A stretch of 64,000 bases of DNA from Pseudoalteromonas aurantia 208 (GTDB lineage Bacteria > Pseudomonadota > Gammaproteobacteria > Enterobacterales > Alteromonadaceae): contig NZ_AQGV01000013.1 of assembly GCF_014858725.1 (NCBI RefSeq), forward strand, positions 395,171 to 459,170, in the 5' to 3' direction. Position 1 is the stretch's first letter. Each line of letters opens with the position of its first letter. The notes under the pieces are model-generated. The model worked only from the letters and a program-made list of their open reading frames with translations. It was not told the origin of the DNA and searched no databases. Of the stretch, positions 7,690 through 16,586 are shown in pieces. The position numbers were made by a program, and so were the translations under genes.

Positions 7690-8079
7690 ATGAAAAAACT
7701 TTCAGCGGCTCTTTTATTGCTATCTACAGCGGCAATAGCGCAACCTTACGACAATGCTTTGACTGAAGAGGCAATTAAAAAACGTTTAGCACCTGTAGGC
7801 TCTGTTTATTTAGCTGGTGCGGCGCCTGCTGAAGTAATCTCTAGCGGCCCTCGCTCTGGTGAGCAAGTATATCAAGCATCATGCTTTGCTTGTCATGGCA
7901 CTGGTGCACTAGGTGCGCCTAAAACGCCAGACGACTGGACTACCCGTTTAGCCAAAGGTCGTGAGGTATTAATTGATCATGCAATTAATGGCTTCAATGC
8001 TATGCCACCACGCGGGACTTGCATGGATTGCTCTGATGATGAAATTACAGCAGCGATCGACTTTATGACAGCAAAGTAA
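7690..8079 (+). CDS. Periplasmic cytochrome c5
   Basis: 129 residues: a signal peptide (MKKLSAALLLLSTAAIA), then a single class I c-type haem domain. CFACH (residues 65-69) binds haem, MPPRG provides the probable axial methionine, and the downstream C-x-x-C pair (TCMDC) is the extra disulfide that marks cytochrome c5. It shuttles electrons in the periplasm. ATG at 7690 is preferred over an upstream TTG at 7657 because the signal peptide starts there. It stands alone, with a candidate promoter at about 7624 and a hairpin after the stop codon. Confidence 0.9.
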   Translation: MKKLSAALLLLSTAAIAQPYDNALTEEAIKKRLAPVGSVYLAGAAPAEVISSGPRSGEQVYQASCFACHGTGALGAPKTPDDWTTRLAKGREVLIDHAINGFNAMPPRGTCMDCSDDEITAAIDFMTAK

Positions 8080-8085
8080 CGCCCA

Positions 8086-8115
8086 TTTGCCGAAGAACGT
8101 CAGATCTTCGGCAAA
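8086..8115 (+). terminator. Hairpin after cytochrome c5
   Basis: A perfect 11-bp inverted repeat (TTTGCCGAAGA with TCTTCGGCAAA) around an 8-base loop, a few bases after the c5 stop. It lacks a T-run, so it may be a weak terminator or an mRNA 3'-end stabiliser. Confidence 0.55.
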
Positions 8116-8233
8116 ACTCTGAATAAGCGACCCCCTTTCGTATTTATCATAAAGATTGGCTTGACCCCTGTTGATAAAAATGAAAATATACGATTAATAA
8201 TTGTTCAAATAATAATAATTTTGGGTTAAATCA

Positions 8234-10810
8234 TTGGAAGATCCCGCAGCTCTACTGCGCAAGACCATTCGAAGAAATAAAAAACTCGAGGTCCTGTTAA
8301 AAAAACACAAACAAAACAACCACTTACAGCACGCTCTTATTTTATTATCTGAGCAAGCAAGTACGGTTGCAGAGCTGACATTGTTGTACCCCGCAATTCA
8401 TGACATTTTAGTCCAACACCTTCCCTGTAAAAGTTTTTATGTTGTTTTACAAAATCAGTTTTCCCAAGAGCTTGAATTATCTTATTTCGTAGATGAAAAA
8501 GATGGCATCGCAGTCCCTCTCCATGAAGCACATCATTTTTCTGATGGGATCACAGGCCATGTTTTCCGTACAGGAAAAACCCTCTACCTGACGCAGTCTC
8601 AAATGACAGAGCAAGCTCGTGATGGGGTATTCAGAGCACTAGGCAGTCCAGCAGAACATTGGGTTGGTGTGCCAATTTATCGTGACAAGACAATTATCGG
8701 CGTCATGGTCTCGCAAAGTTATCAAAAAGACCAGCACTACACCGAACAACAAATTGAACTACTTGAAGTTATGTCTCTTTATTTAGCAACCGCTATTGAA
8801 CGAGTGAAAAAGCGAGAGCTATTAGAGTCCGAAGTAAAAATTCGTACGCGTGCTTTAATGCAAAGTAATGACGCATTAAATAAAGAAATCGAGCAAAGAA
8901 AACGCGCTTTAGAACGCCAACAGATCCTCTTTAAAATATCTGAGCTTGCAACACAGTTTAATGATATAGACGACGTATATCAGCAAGTTCATGACATTAT
9001 TCGTTCTATTACCTTTGCTGATAACTTATTCATCGCCCTTTATGACAAAAATACCGGATGGTTAAGCTTCCCATATTGTGTTGACGAAGTATCACATTAC
9101 AAACCTCGACCATTTGCAAAAGGCTACAGTGAACTGGTAATAAGTACCGAGCAAAGCCAACTAATTGATATTGAAAGAGCCAAAACCTTAATTGATAGTA
9201 GTATTGTGGTTAGAACTCGTCATTATCACCAGCAAAGACTCGCTACCAGTTGGATGGGAGCCCCATTAAAAACAGCACATGGCGTGATTGGTTTAATTGC
9301 TTGTCAGGCATATGATCATAAGTATGAATTTAACCACGATGATATTGAACTTATTTCATTTGTTTCCAATCAAATTGCATCCGTACTACAAACTCATTTG
9401 GCTAATCAAGCGCTCAAAGCAAGTCACTTGCAATTAGAGCACCGTGTTGCAGAAAAAACCAAAGCCTTACAGCAAAGTAATTTACATTTACAAATGCAAA
9501 TTGATGAGCGAAAAAAAATAGAACAACAGCTATACCACGACGCGCACCACGATGCATTAACCAGCTTACCCAATCGCAGTTTATTCTTAACACAACTAGA
9601 AAAAACCTTGCAAAAGTTCCAGCGTCACCCTGAGCATAATTTCGCTGTATTATTTATCGATCTTGATAAATTTAAATTGATCAATGACGAACTTGGTCAC
9701 CAAGCCGGTGATCAGTTTTTGATTTGGGTCGCACAAGCATTTTTAGAGTGCATTCGAGAACACGACTTATTGGCAAGGTTAGCGGGTGATGAATTTGTTA
9801 TTTTATTAGATCACTTAAGTGATCGCCAGCAAGCGGAAGACGTTGCAAAGCGTATCATTAAGGTTATGCAACAACCTTTCTGTATGAAAGGTGTATGTAT
9901 GCAGAGTGGGGCAAGCATTGGTATTACATACAGTAATAAACATTACCAAAATACTGACGAAATTATTCGCGATGCTGACGCCGCTATGTACTATGCTAAA
10001 AATGCAGGTCGTGGTCGGTATGAATTTTATCATCCATTATTAACCGCTGCGACTGGCAACCATAAAACGGCAGAGTATCACCATTTGAGTGCATTACCGA
10101 GCCATTTTAGAGGGACTGATATAATTGACTTAAGTCTCTCAAATAATGATATTTCTATGCTTGAAGCTTTTGGTGAACACCCTGTATTAGGCAGTACCAG
10201 TTTTGATATATTAAAAAAGTTTGCAGCGGAAAAAGCAGAGCATGTGGATATTGAACTATTGCTGCTTACTCAAGCATTAGAGCTTGCTCGTGATACCAAA
10301 CAAGATGTACTTTTTGCGTGCTCTACTATTTTATTGGATCAACAAGTCTTTGCTCAGCTATGCCAACGACTGGCACAACATACCCATTCTTTATGCCTCA
10401 TATTTGATGAAACTGAAATTCGTTATGCCTCCAATCAGCAACAAGACAACCTCTGCGAGTTAACTCATTTAGGTTACATCATCGGGATCAATGATTTTGC
10501 CAAAGATCGGTGTGATCTCACTTTATTGAGCCAAATCAATTTCACCTATGTTTTACTTAGCTCGACCTTTAGTAAAAGGGTTCTCCAGCAAACCAGTTAT
10601 GAAGCACAATTAAAGGGGATCCTTGCCGTGACACAATTGCAAAATATGCAGGTAATTGCAAAAGGACCCGCCATACTAAACTTCAGAAGTTTACTTGAAA
10701 GTCATGGTTTAACTCGCTTTTTTGGTAAGCAACATCATATTGAAAAAGCCGCTATTGATGTGCGACAAACACCACCAATACCGACTGAATCAGAGACACT
10801 AACGTTTTAG
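8234..10810 (+). CDS. GAF-GAF-GGDEF diguanylate cyclase with a degenerate C-terminal EAL domain
   Basis: An 858-residue cytoplasmic signalling protein with no membrane segment. Order: short coiled coil; GAF 1 (about 45-195); coiled coil; GAF 2 (about 235-395); coiled coil; GGDEF domain (about 430-600). The cyclase signature is LARLAGDEFVILL (AGDEF near 516). An intact inhibitory site REHD sits five residues before it, and DLDKFKLINDELGH is normal, so c-di-GMP synthesis with product inhibition is likely. Residues about 620-858 align by eye with an EAL fold but lack every catalytic motif: NDFA replaces DDFG, LLSSTF replaces the KIDxxF region, AKGPA replaces AEGVE, and no EAL motif exists. TTG at 8234 is the only reasonable start. 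The end overlaps convergent rep by 12 bases. Confidence 0.85.
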   Translation: MEDPAALLRKTIRRNKKLEVLLKKHKQNNHLQHALILLSEQASTVAELTLLYPAIHDILVQHLPCKSFYVVLQNQFSQELELSYFVDEKDGIAVPLHEAHHFSDGITGHVFRTGKTLYLTQSQMTEQARDGVFRALGSPAEHWVGVPIYRDKTIIGVMVSQSYQKDQHYTEQQIELLEVMSLYLATAIERVKKRELLESEVKIRTRALMQSNDALNKEIEQRKRALERQQILFKISELATQFNDIDDVYQQVHDIIRSITFADNLFIALYDKNTGWLSFPYCVDEVSHYKPRPFAKGYSELVISTEQSQLIDIERAKTLIDSSIVVRTRHYHQQRLATSWMGAPLKTAHGVIGLIACQAYDHKYEFNHDDIELISFVSNQIASVLQTHLANQALKASHLQLEHRVAEKTKALQQSNLHLQMQIDERKKIEQQLYHDAHHDALTSLPNRSLFLTQLEKTLQKFQRHPEHNFAVLFIDLDKFKLINDELGHQAGDQFLIWVAQAFLECIREHDLLARLAGDEFVILLDHLSDRQQAEDVAKRIIKVMQQPFCMKGVCMQSGASIGITYSNKHYQNTDEIIRDADAAMYYAKNAGRGRYEFYHPLLTAATGNHKTAEYHHLSALPSHFRGTDIIDLSLSNNDISMLEAFGEHPVLGSTSFDILKKFAAEKAEHVDIELLLLTQALELARDTKQDVLFACSTILLDQQVFAQLCQRLAQHTHSLCLIFDETEIRYASNQQQDNLCELTHLGYIIGINDFAKDRCDLTLLSQINFTYVLLSSTFSKRVLQQTSYEAQLKGILAVTQLQNMQVIAKGPAILNFRSLLESHGLTRFFGKQHHIEKAAIDVRQTPPIPTESETLTF

Positions 10811-12814
10811 CATCGCACGTAAATTAGCAACCCTAGCTTGACCTTGTTCCATCCGCTCGTTTTGCGAAGCCACGGTTTTTTTCTTACCTTCATAGTGTAA
10901 ATCATCTTGTGGCAGCTCGAGTACGAAGCGACTTAATTCCGGTGTTGAAACATCCCCAAATTGCCGACGATTCTTTGCATAAGTGAGCGTTAATGTTTCT
11001 TGCGCACGCGTGATCCCCACGTAGGCCAAACGTCTTTCTTCTTCAACATTTTCTTCATCGATACTGGTCTGATGCGGTAGAAACCCTTCTTCCATACCCA
11101 CCATAAACACATGGGGGTATTCGAGACCCTTTGATGCGTGTAAAGTTAATAACTGCACAGCATCACTGTCATCTTCTTCTTCATTACGTTCCAACATATC
11201 TCGTAATGTCAATTTGCTCACAACTTCAGGTAAAGTCATAGGTGGATTATCAGCATCCCCTGTCAGCATGTCAGTGATCCATTTATAGAGTTCAGAGACA
11301 TTTTTCATACGCATCTCGGCGGCTTTGGCACTCGGTGAAGACTCATACAAATAGGCTTCATAGTTGATCTCACGTACCATGTCTTTAACCGCCTCTAAGG
11401 TATCACCACGGACAGCCCTATCTGACAATTCCACAACCCAACGCGCAAACCCCATTAATGCATTGTATCCGCGTCCCGCCAAGCGATGTGTAAGCTCTTG
11501 TTCAAAACACGCTGCAAAGAGTCCAATATGGCGTTCATTCGCTAGACTGCCTAATTTCTCTAAGGTCACCGGCCCTATTTCTCTGCGTGGTGTATTGACC
11601 ACACGTAAAAATGCATTATCGTCATCCTGATTAACCAATAACCTAAGATACGCCATAATATCTTTTATCTCACTACGTGAGAAAAATGACATACCACCAC
11701 TTATTTTATAAGGGATCCTGTTACTCATCAGTGATTTTTCAAACACCCGCGCTTGATGATTTCCACGATACAATATTGCATAGTCACGATAACTTGTTCG
11801 CTTCATAAACTTATGAGAAATAATTTCAGCAACAACCCTTTCTGCTTCATGCTCCTCATCTCTGGTCGCAATCACACGAATGGGTTCTCCCATATCAAGT
11901 TCGCTGAATAATTTTTTATCAAACTCATGGGGGTTATTCGCAATCAAAATATTTGCTGCTTTTAAAACACGTTTCACACTACGGTAATTTTGCTCAAGCT
12001 TGATCAATCGTAATCCAGGATAGTCTTTCGATAACAACACTAGATTTTGGGGTTTAGCACCTCGCCATGAATAAATAGATTGATCATCATCGCCTACCAC
12101 AGTAAACCGAGCTCGTTCACCTACTAACAACTTTACTAATTGATATTGACTAGTATTGGTATCTTGATATTCATCAACCAGTAAGTAGCGAAAACGACTC
12201 TGCCATCGCTCTCTTACCGTCGAGTTTTGCCCCAATAATAATGTTGGGATCATGATTAAATCATCGAAATCTAGCGCATTATAGGCACGTAATTGAATTT
12301 GATATCGCGCATATAGCTGAGCAAAGAGCGCTTTTTGCGGTTCCCGGGCTTCTTGTATTGCCCGTTGCGGTAAGATGAGTTCGTTCTTCCAATTACCAAT
12401 CTGCATTTTAAGCAAATTCAATAAATCTTTATCTTTTTCTAACTCTTTCTCTGTTAGCTCACTCAATAGTTGGTTAGTGTCTTGATCATCCAATAATGAG
12501 AAGCCCGGCTTATAGCCTAACGTTTTAAGCTCTTTTTTTATCACTTCTAAGCCAAGTGTGTGGAACGTAGAGACCCATAATCCTTTTGATTCTTTTTTAC
12601 CCAATGTTTGCAGTACCCGCTCACGCATTTCCTTAGCGGCTTTATTCGTAAATGTCACAGCGGCTATATTTTTTGCCTGATACTCACACTCTTGTACTAA
12701 ATAGGCTATTTTATTCGTAATAACACGTGTTTTCCCAGAGCCTGCCCCCGCCAAGACCAAGCATGGTCCACTAATATACTTTACTGCTTCATCTTGTTTT
12801 GGGTTCAGTTTCAT
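10799..12814 (-). CDS. rep: ATP-dependent DNA helicase Rep
   Basis: A 671-residue superfamily 1A 3'-5' helicase that travels with the replisome and clears protein roadblocks. Motifs in order: LAGAGSGKTRVI (Walker A, near residue 20), AAVTFTNKAAKEMRERV, VDEYQDTNTSQYQ, VVGDDDQSIYSWRGAKPQN, LEQNYRS, ISGGMSFFSRSEIKDIMAYLR and LTLHASKGLEYPHVF. N-terminal KLNPKQDEAVKYISGPCLVL and the length are those of Rep rather than UvrD, which is present separately at 50515-52680. No LexA-like site was noticed upstream. Convergent overlap with the GGDEF gene. Confidence 0.96.
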   Translation of the reverse strand: MKLNPKQDEAVKYISGPCLVLAGAGSGKTRVITNKIAYLVQECEYQAKNIAAVTFTNKAAKEMRERVLQTLGKKESKGLWVSTFHTLGLEVIKKELKTLGYKPGFSLLDDQDTNQLLSELTEKELEKDKDLLNLLKMQIGNWKNELILPQRAIQEAREPQKALFAQLYARYQIQLRAYNALDFDDLIMIPTLLLGQNSTVRERWQSRFRYLLVDEYQDTNTSQYQLVKLLVGERARFTVVGDDDQSIYSWRGAKPQNLVLLSKDYPGLRLIKLEQNYRSVKRVLKAANILIANNPHEFDKKLFSELDMGEPIRVIATRDEEHEAERVVAEIISHKFMKRTSYRDYAILYRGNHQARVFEKSLMSNRIPYKISGGMSFFSRSEIKDIMAYLRLLVNQDDDNAFLRVVNTPRREIGPVTLEKLGSLANERHIGLFAACFEQELTHRLAGRGYNALMGFARWVVELSDRAVRGDTLEAVKDMVREINYEAYLYESSPSAKAAEMRMKNVSELYKWITDMLTGDADNPPMTLPEVVSKLTLRDMLERNEEEDDSDAVQLLTLHASKGLEYPHVFMVGMEEGFLPHQTSIDEENVEEERRLAYVGITRAQETLTLTYAKNRRQFGDVSTPELSRFVLELPQDDLHYEGKKKTVASQNERMEQGQARVANLRAMLKR

Positions 12815-13288
12815 TACTGTGCTTATTTAAATACGATTAATAGTCATATTTTAACGTAAAGCGTCTCATGCGCCTAGCCACCAATTAATTCACGAAGGTG
12901 ATGAAATGAGCTATGTGCCCTTTCTATAATTAACCTCAGGTTTGGATAAGGGTTTTGGAATAGAAAATGTTTTGAAAACAAATTTACGTACAATCCAATG
13001 ATGATATTTTGCTCAATATCAAGGCGCTTTTATGCAGTAATAGCGGGCTATTACAAATGAAAGCAACGCCGAGAGTGCAAAAAATAGCTTTATTGGGCAA
13101 ATTCGCTTAGCCTGAGCTGAGGTTAATTAAACCAATCAACAAAAGAGCCGCTTACTTAACGAGGCAAGCGATCTTATTCTTGGTGTTTCTTTTCTTTATC
13201 GTAAAGTACACCCAACACTTCTCTTTGCTATGTTGTTTTACGAACATTTGCTAATATGCGTACAAGCAACTTTTTATAGGCCAAAAAG
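12815..13288. other. Intergenic region between rep and ubiK
   Basis: 474 bases between divergent genes; 203 of them are the MITE-like inverted-repeat element. The remainder should contain the rep and ubiK promoters. I see no other gene. Confidence 0.6.
12927..13129. repeat. MITE-like 203 bp element with 13-bp terminal inverted repeats
   Basis: TAATTAACCTCAG (12927-12939) is the exact reverse complement of 13117-13129. Inside, a second imperfect pair (TTTGCTCAATA against TATTGGGCAAA) and GGCG/CGCC bracket a central perfect hairpin (GTAATAGC-GG-GCTATTAC), so the whole element can fold as a nested cruciform. It encodes no protein. This is the structure of a non-autonomous miniature element or bacterial interspersed repeat. 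No convincing target-site duplication is visible, and no second copy was noticed in this window. Confidence 0.7.
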
Positions 13289-13552
13289 ATGATCAATCCA
13301 GCAAAAATTGAAGAAATTGCCAAACAAATATCGAGTAACATGCCTCAAGGCGTTAAAAATCTGGCAGATACGTTCGAGTCAAAAACGAAGCAAGCTATCC
13401 AAAATAAACTTGCTGAGATGGACTTTGTCAGTAGAGAGGAGTTTGATATTCAAAGTAAAGTACTCATCAGAACACGTGAAAAGCTCGCCGAATTAGAAGC
13501 TAAAGTCGCTGAAATAGAAGCACAACTAGACAGCGACAAACACGCAGAATAA
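13289..13552 (+). CDS. ubiK: Ubiquinone biosynthesis accessory factor UbiK
   Basis: 87 residues of the UbiK/YqiC (BMFP) family, a coiled-coil protein that binds the UbiJ lipid-binding subunit and is needed for efficient aerobic ubiquinone synthesis. Seen: MINPAKIEEIAKQISSNMPQ at the N terminus, DFVSREEFDIQSKVLIRTREKL and a C-terminal heptad-rich helix (LAELEAKVAEIEAQL). Length matches the family. It is convergent with the carbonic anhydrase gene, the two stop codons lying one base apart, so each must be terminated inside the other or just beyond. Confidence 0.93.
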   Translation: MINPAKIEEIAKQISSNMPQGVKNLADTFESKTKQAIQNKLAEMDFVSREEFDIQSKVLIRTREKLAELEAKVAEIEAQLDSDKHAE

Positions 13553-13553
13553 A

Positions 13554-14210
13554 TTAATTTGCGTAACGTTCCTTTACTTGTGTAACAGCCAGAGCATATT
13601 GGCTATTTATTTGCTCTGGTTGCCCAGCTCTGGCATTTAATTCATGCAATAATCCATCTGCTAGTCCATACACCCAACCATGAATCGTTAAACTTTGCCC
13701 TCTGCGCCAAGCATCTTGAACAATGTTGGTTTGACAAACATTACGAACTTGATCAATAACATTAAGCTCGCATAATGCGTCACACTGCTTATCTTGCGCA
13801 ATATTATCAATAATATGTTGATGCTTTTCTTTTATATCTGAGACATGACGCAGCCAGTTATCAATAAGTCCAAAACGCGCTTCATCCAATACCGCTTGTA
13901 CACCGCCACAGCCATAATGGCCGACTACCATAATGTGTTTTACTTTTAGTACTTCAACCGCATACTGCATGACCGACAAGCAATTGTGATCAGTATGTAC
14001 CACCACATTTGCAACGTTACGGTGCACAAAGAGCTCACCTGGCATTAAATCAACAATTTCATTCGCCGGTACTCGAGAATCGGAACACCCGATCCATAGA
14101 TATTCAGGTTCTTGTTGACCAAGTAGCTTTTTGAAAAAATCAGGATCTCGCGCTTGTTCGCGCTCTGCCCATTGTTGGTTATTATCTAATAAGTGTTCGA
14201 GCGTACACAT
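13554..14210 (-). CDS. can: Beta-class carbonic anhydrase
   Basis: 218 residues. It interconverts CO2 and bicarbonate in the cytoplasm, supplying bicarbonate for carboxylases. Zinc ligands are at the same positions as in E. coli Can: C42 and D44 in GCSDSR, H98 and C101 in HYGCGG. The VHRNVANVV stretch is also typical. ATG at 14210 with GAGG upstream. The gene lies 12 bases downstream of the methyltransferase gene on the same strand, so they may share a transcript although their functions are unrelated. Confidence 0.96.
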   Translation of the reverse strand: MCTLEHLLDNNQQWAEREQARDPDFFKKLLGQQEPEYLWIGCSDSRVPANEIVDLMPGELFVHRNVANVVVHTDHNCLSVMQYAVEVLKVKHIMVVGHYGCGGVQAVLDEARFGLIDNWLRHVSDIKEKHQHIIDNIAQDKQCDALCELNVIDQVRNVCQTNIVQDAWRRGQSLTIHGWVYGLADGLLHELNARAGQPEQINSQYALAVTQVKERYAN

Positions 14211-14222
14211 CGCAGGAGTCCT

Positions 14223-15413
14223 CTATTTTCGGGTCGCGTGTATTAATATGTTCCTTGGTGTGAGCTGCTTTTCACAAAACTCACTAAGAGTGACATCATA
14301 CCCAGCTGATTGTAAATATAAACCCCTATCGAGGACCAACCAGATCTCCAATGCCCGTCGAAAAACATGTCGTACCAGTTCAATTCTATCTGTTATACGT
14401 TTTCGTTTTTGGCCTTGAAGTAAATATTCATCATAATTAACTTCGGCTGGTAAGTTAATATTTTTTTGCATTGCAGCCCATTGGCAAAAATCGGAAAATT
14501 CCCCAGAGAATATGCTTTTATTTACCGAGGGAACACTTATATATACCTCTGAATCAGTACATTCTCGGCGTAATGCATCAAACCCCAAACGCCACGTCAC
14601 TTCTTTACGTCTAACGACGGCTATCCGATCTGGTGCAGTGACCGTTTCTTGTAATGCTAATTTCATATCACTGTGGCTTAAAGTTAATTTACTGTGTTTT
14701 ACTTCCTCACTCATTGGTTGATATGTTGGCTCAGTAAATAAATGGTAACAACACGGTGATAAGCTAATTTTTTGACAGTGCCCAGCTGCTGCACGACGTA
14801 TGAAGGTCTGATGCAGTGCACCACATGCATGTAATGCTATTGCATGCTGCTGCGCTTTAAAATACGGCACCGTATTGTCGGTTAAGACATTTGCGCAGCT
14901 AAAGGTGACATTAAGTGCTTGTTGCTTGGCACTGTGAATACCTTGTTCACATAGCCCAGCTTGTAACTCAATAGCATGTACTTCGGGTGCACCTAAATGT
15001 GCCATGAGTCTTCCCAAGTGCCCTTTGCCCGCGCACCACTCCAATACAGGTAATTGCTGCTCAGGCACATGGCTCACGAAATCTTGTAACTGAATTAATT
15101 TACGACCTTTTATCCCATTGCTTAGCCAAAAAGGCACGCTTTCTCGGGGCCTTTCTGTGTACGGTAATGCTGTTAATGAAGCAAGCTCACTCAGGTGTGG
15201 AATATACTCAGAAAACACATCATATAAACGATTTTGATCAGCATCTAATACCGCCACTTCACTATCATCCAAGCTTAATAAAAAATGATTTAGCTCATCT
15301 GTAAATGGTAGTGTTAAATAATCAAATGCGACACGTTGCCAGTAATCTCGTGTGTTGGATAAGCACGTATCGAGTTGTTGAAATTGATTAAGCAAAGACA
15401 TGAATACATACAT
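14223..15413 (-). CDS. SAM-dependent methyltransferase (METTL25/RRNAD1-like fold)
   Basis: A 396-residue protein with a class I methyltransferase core: VLEWCAGKGHLGRLMA (motif I, near residue 125), then VHAIELQAGLCEQG and ALHACGALHQTFIR. SLSPCCYH resembles the conserved PCCYH-type motif of the METTL25/RRNAD1-like group. The substrate is unknown. Two starts are possible: ATG at 15413, or ATG at 15401 (MSLLNQFQQL); neither has a strong ribosome site. It begins only 14 bases after the NMT1-sensor gene, which looks truncated, so the start may have been reshaped by a deletion. Confidence 0.7.
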   Translation of the reverse strand: MYVFMSLLNQFQQLDTCLSNTRDYWQRVAFDYLTLPFTDELNHFLLSLDDSEVAVLDADQNRLYDVFSEYIPHLSELASLTALPYTERPRESVPFWLSNGIKGRKLIQLQDFVSHVPEQQLPVLEWCAGKGHLGRLMAHLGAPEVHAIELQAGLCEQGIHSAKQQALNVTFSCANVLTDNTVPYFKAQQHAIALHACGALHQTFIRRAAAGHCQKISLSPCCYHLFTEPTYQPMSEEVKHSKLTLSHSDMKLALQETVTAPDRIAVVRRKEVTWRLGFDALRRECTDSEVYISVPSVNKSIFSGEFSDFCQWAAMQKNINLPAEVNYDEYLLQGQKRKRITDRIELVRHVFRRALEIWLVLDRGLYLQSAGYDVTLSEFCEKQLTPRNILIHATRK

Positions 15414-15427
15414 TTCAAAATAAAACG

Positions 15428-16522
15428 CTATTCTAGCGTGTTTTTATCACGATAGGATAATTGTTGTATGCGATATTTTCGTTTATGAAATAACATCAAA
15501 TAACCGTACATGGGTATTGATAGTAAGGTTAAGACACAAGCTAGCACTAACATCCAAGACCATGATGAGTCGGTAGTATCATGCTTATGTTGATATAAAA
15601 AAGTGGATTTAATCTTCCGCCATTGAGACAAGTCTAAGTTGTATAATTGTGCGATCCATTGCCAACGTGTTTCAGACATGCTGCCAATAGCGCCTCCAGA
15701 ATGAGTAATATAAGTCGTAAGCTCATCCGCTTCAAAGCTCAGCTGCTCTTTGGTTTTATGCCGCGCATACTTCTCATGGATCACCTCTATGCTGTGCTGC
15801 ATATTCAGTAATGCATAGCGCCACCCTTTTAAACTCGCCTGCTTAAACTTCTCAACCGTCTCGGGCTTATGGGCCAGCATATTTTCACTGGTAAAAAGAA
15901 TATCGCCATACACATTCAGCCCATATTGCTTAGGACAAATTTGTCGTGTCTTAACGCCTTCCTGCAGCATTTTATACGGCTCGTTCGTAACGTAAACCTG
16001 AATTGCATCAAACATTCCCCGCTTGAAATCCTCTAATGGATTTAATCCTGCGTATAATGGCAAATCTGAAATGTTAATACCAACACGCTCGAGCATGACA
16101 GTAAGCTCTGCACTTTCCTCTTTTCCTAGGTGACTGACCTTTTTCCCTAAGAAGTCTTCCGGTTTATATATATTACTACTCTCTTTTACCATCCAGCAGT
16201 AAGGTGATGACTGAAATATAGCAGCTAACGCAACCAATGGTTTACCATCTATTTTGGCCTTTAACACGCCTGAATGAGTAACGCCAAACTGAGCCTGACC
16301 TGAAAGCACTTTAAAATGTGTATCTGGGTTACTAGGGTTGGCTGGTAAAATGGTCACTTTCAACCCCGCCTCTTTATAAAACCCCTGCTCCGCTGCCATA
16401 TAATACCCAGCAAACTGAAATTGATGTGTCCACTTCAGCTGCAGAACAACAGGCTCAAGTCCGTTAGCACCTGATGTCCAAAAAAAAATAATAAACGACA
16501 AAGTAAACCAAACTTTCGCCAT
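15428..16522 (-). CDS. NMT1/THI5-type periplasmic binding domain with one C-terminal membrane helix (probable truncated sensor)
   Basis: 364 residues: a signal peptide (ends near residue 21), then an NMT1/THI5-like solute-binding domain (about 22-310: VVLQLKWTHQFQFAGYYMA, EQGFYKEAGLKV). A membrane helix (WSWMLVLACVLTLLSIPMYGYLML) and a short basic tail ending QQLSYRDKNTLE follow. In membrane sensors of this class the helix leads into a cytoplasmic PAS, GGDEF or kinase domain; LSYRDK is how a GGDEF domain usually opens (LSxRDxLTGLxNR). The reading frame stops exactly there. No ABC transporter genes are nearby. Best read as a sensor that has lost its output domain, though a short natural form cannot be excluded. 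Confidence 0.72.
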   Translation of the reverse strand: MAKVWFTLSFIIFFWTSGANGLEPVVLQLKWTHQFQFAGYYMAAEQGFYKEAGLKVTILPANPSNPDTHFKVLSGQAQFGVTHSGVLKAKIDGKPLVALAAIFQSSPYCWMVKESSNIYKPEDFLGKKVSHLGKEESAELTVMLERVGINISDLPLYAGLNPLEDFKRGMFDAIQVYVTNEPYKMLQEGVKTRQICPKQYGLNVYGDILFTSENMLAHKPETVEKFKQASLKGWRYALLNMQHSIEVIHEKYARHKTKEQLSFEADELTTYITHSGGAIGSMSETRWQWIAQLYNLDLSQWRKIKSTFLYQHKHDTTDSSWSWMLVLACVLTLLSIPMYGYLMLFHKRKYRIQQLSYRDKNTLE

Positions 16523-16586
16523 ACATCTTTTACTCTTCCCAATAAACTCGAAGTTTAACTATAGAAAAGCAAAGCTTTTTTGCAAA

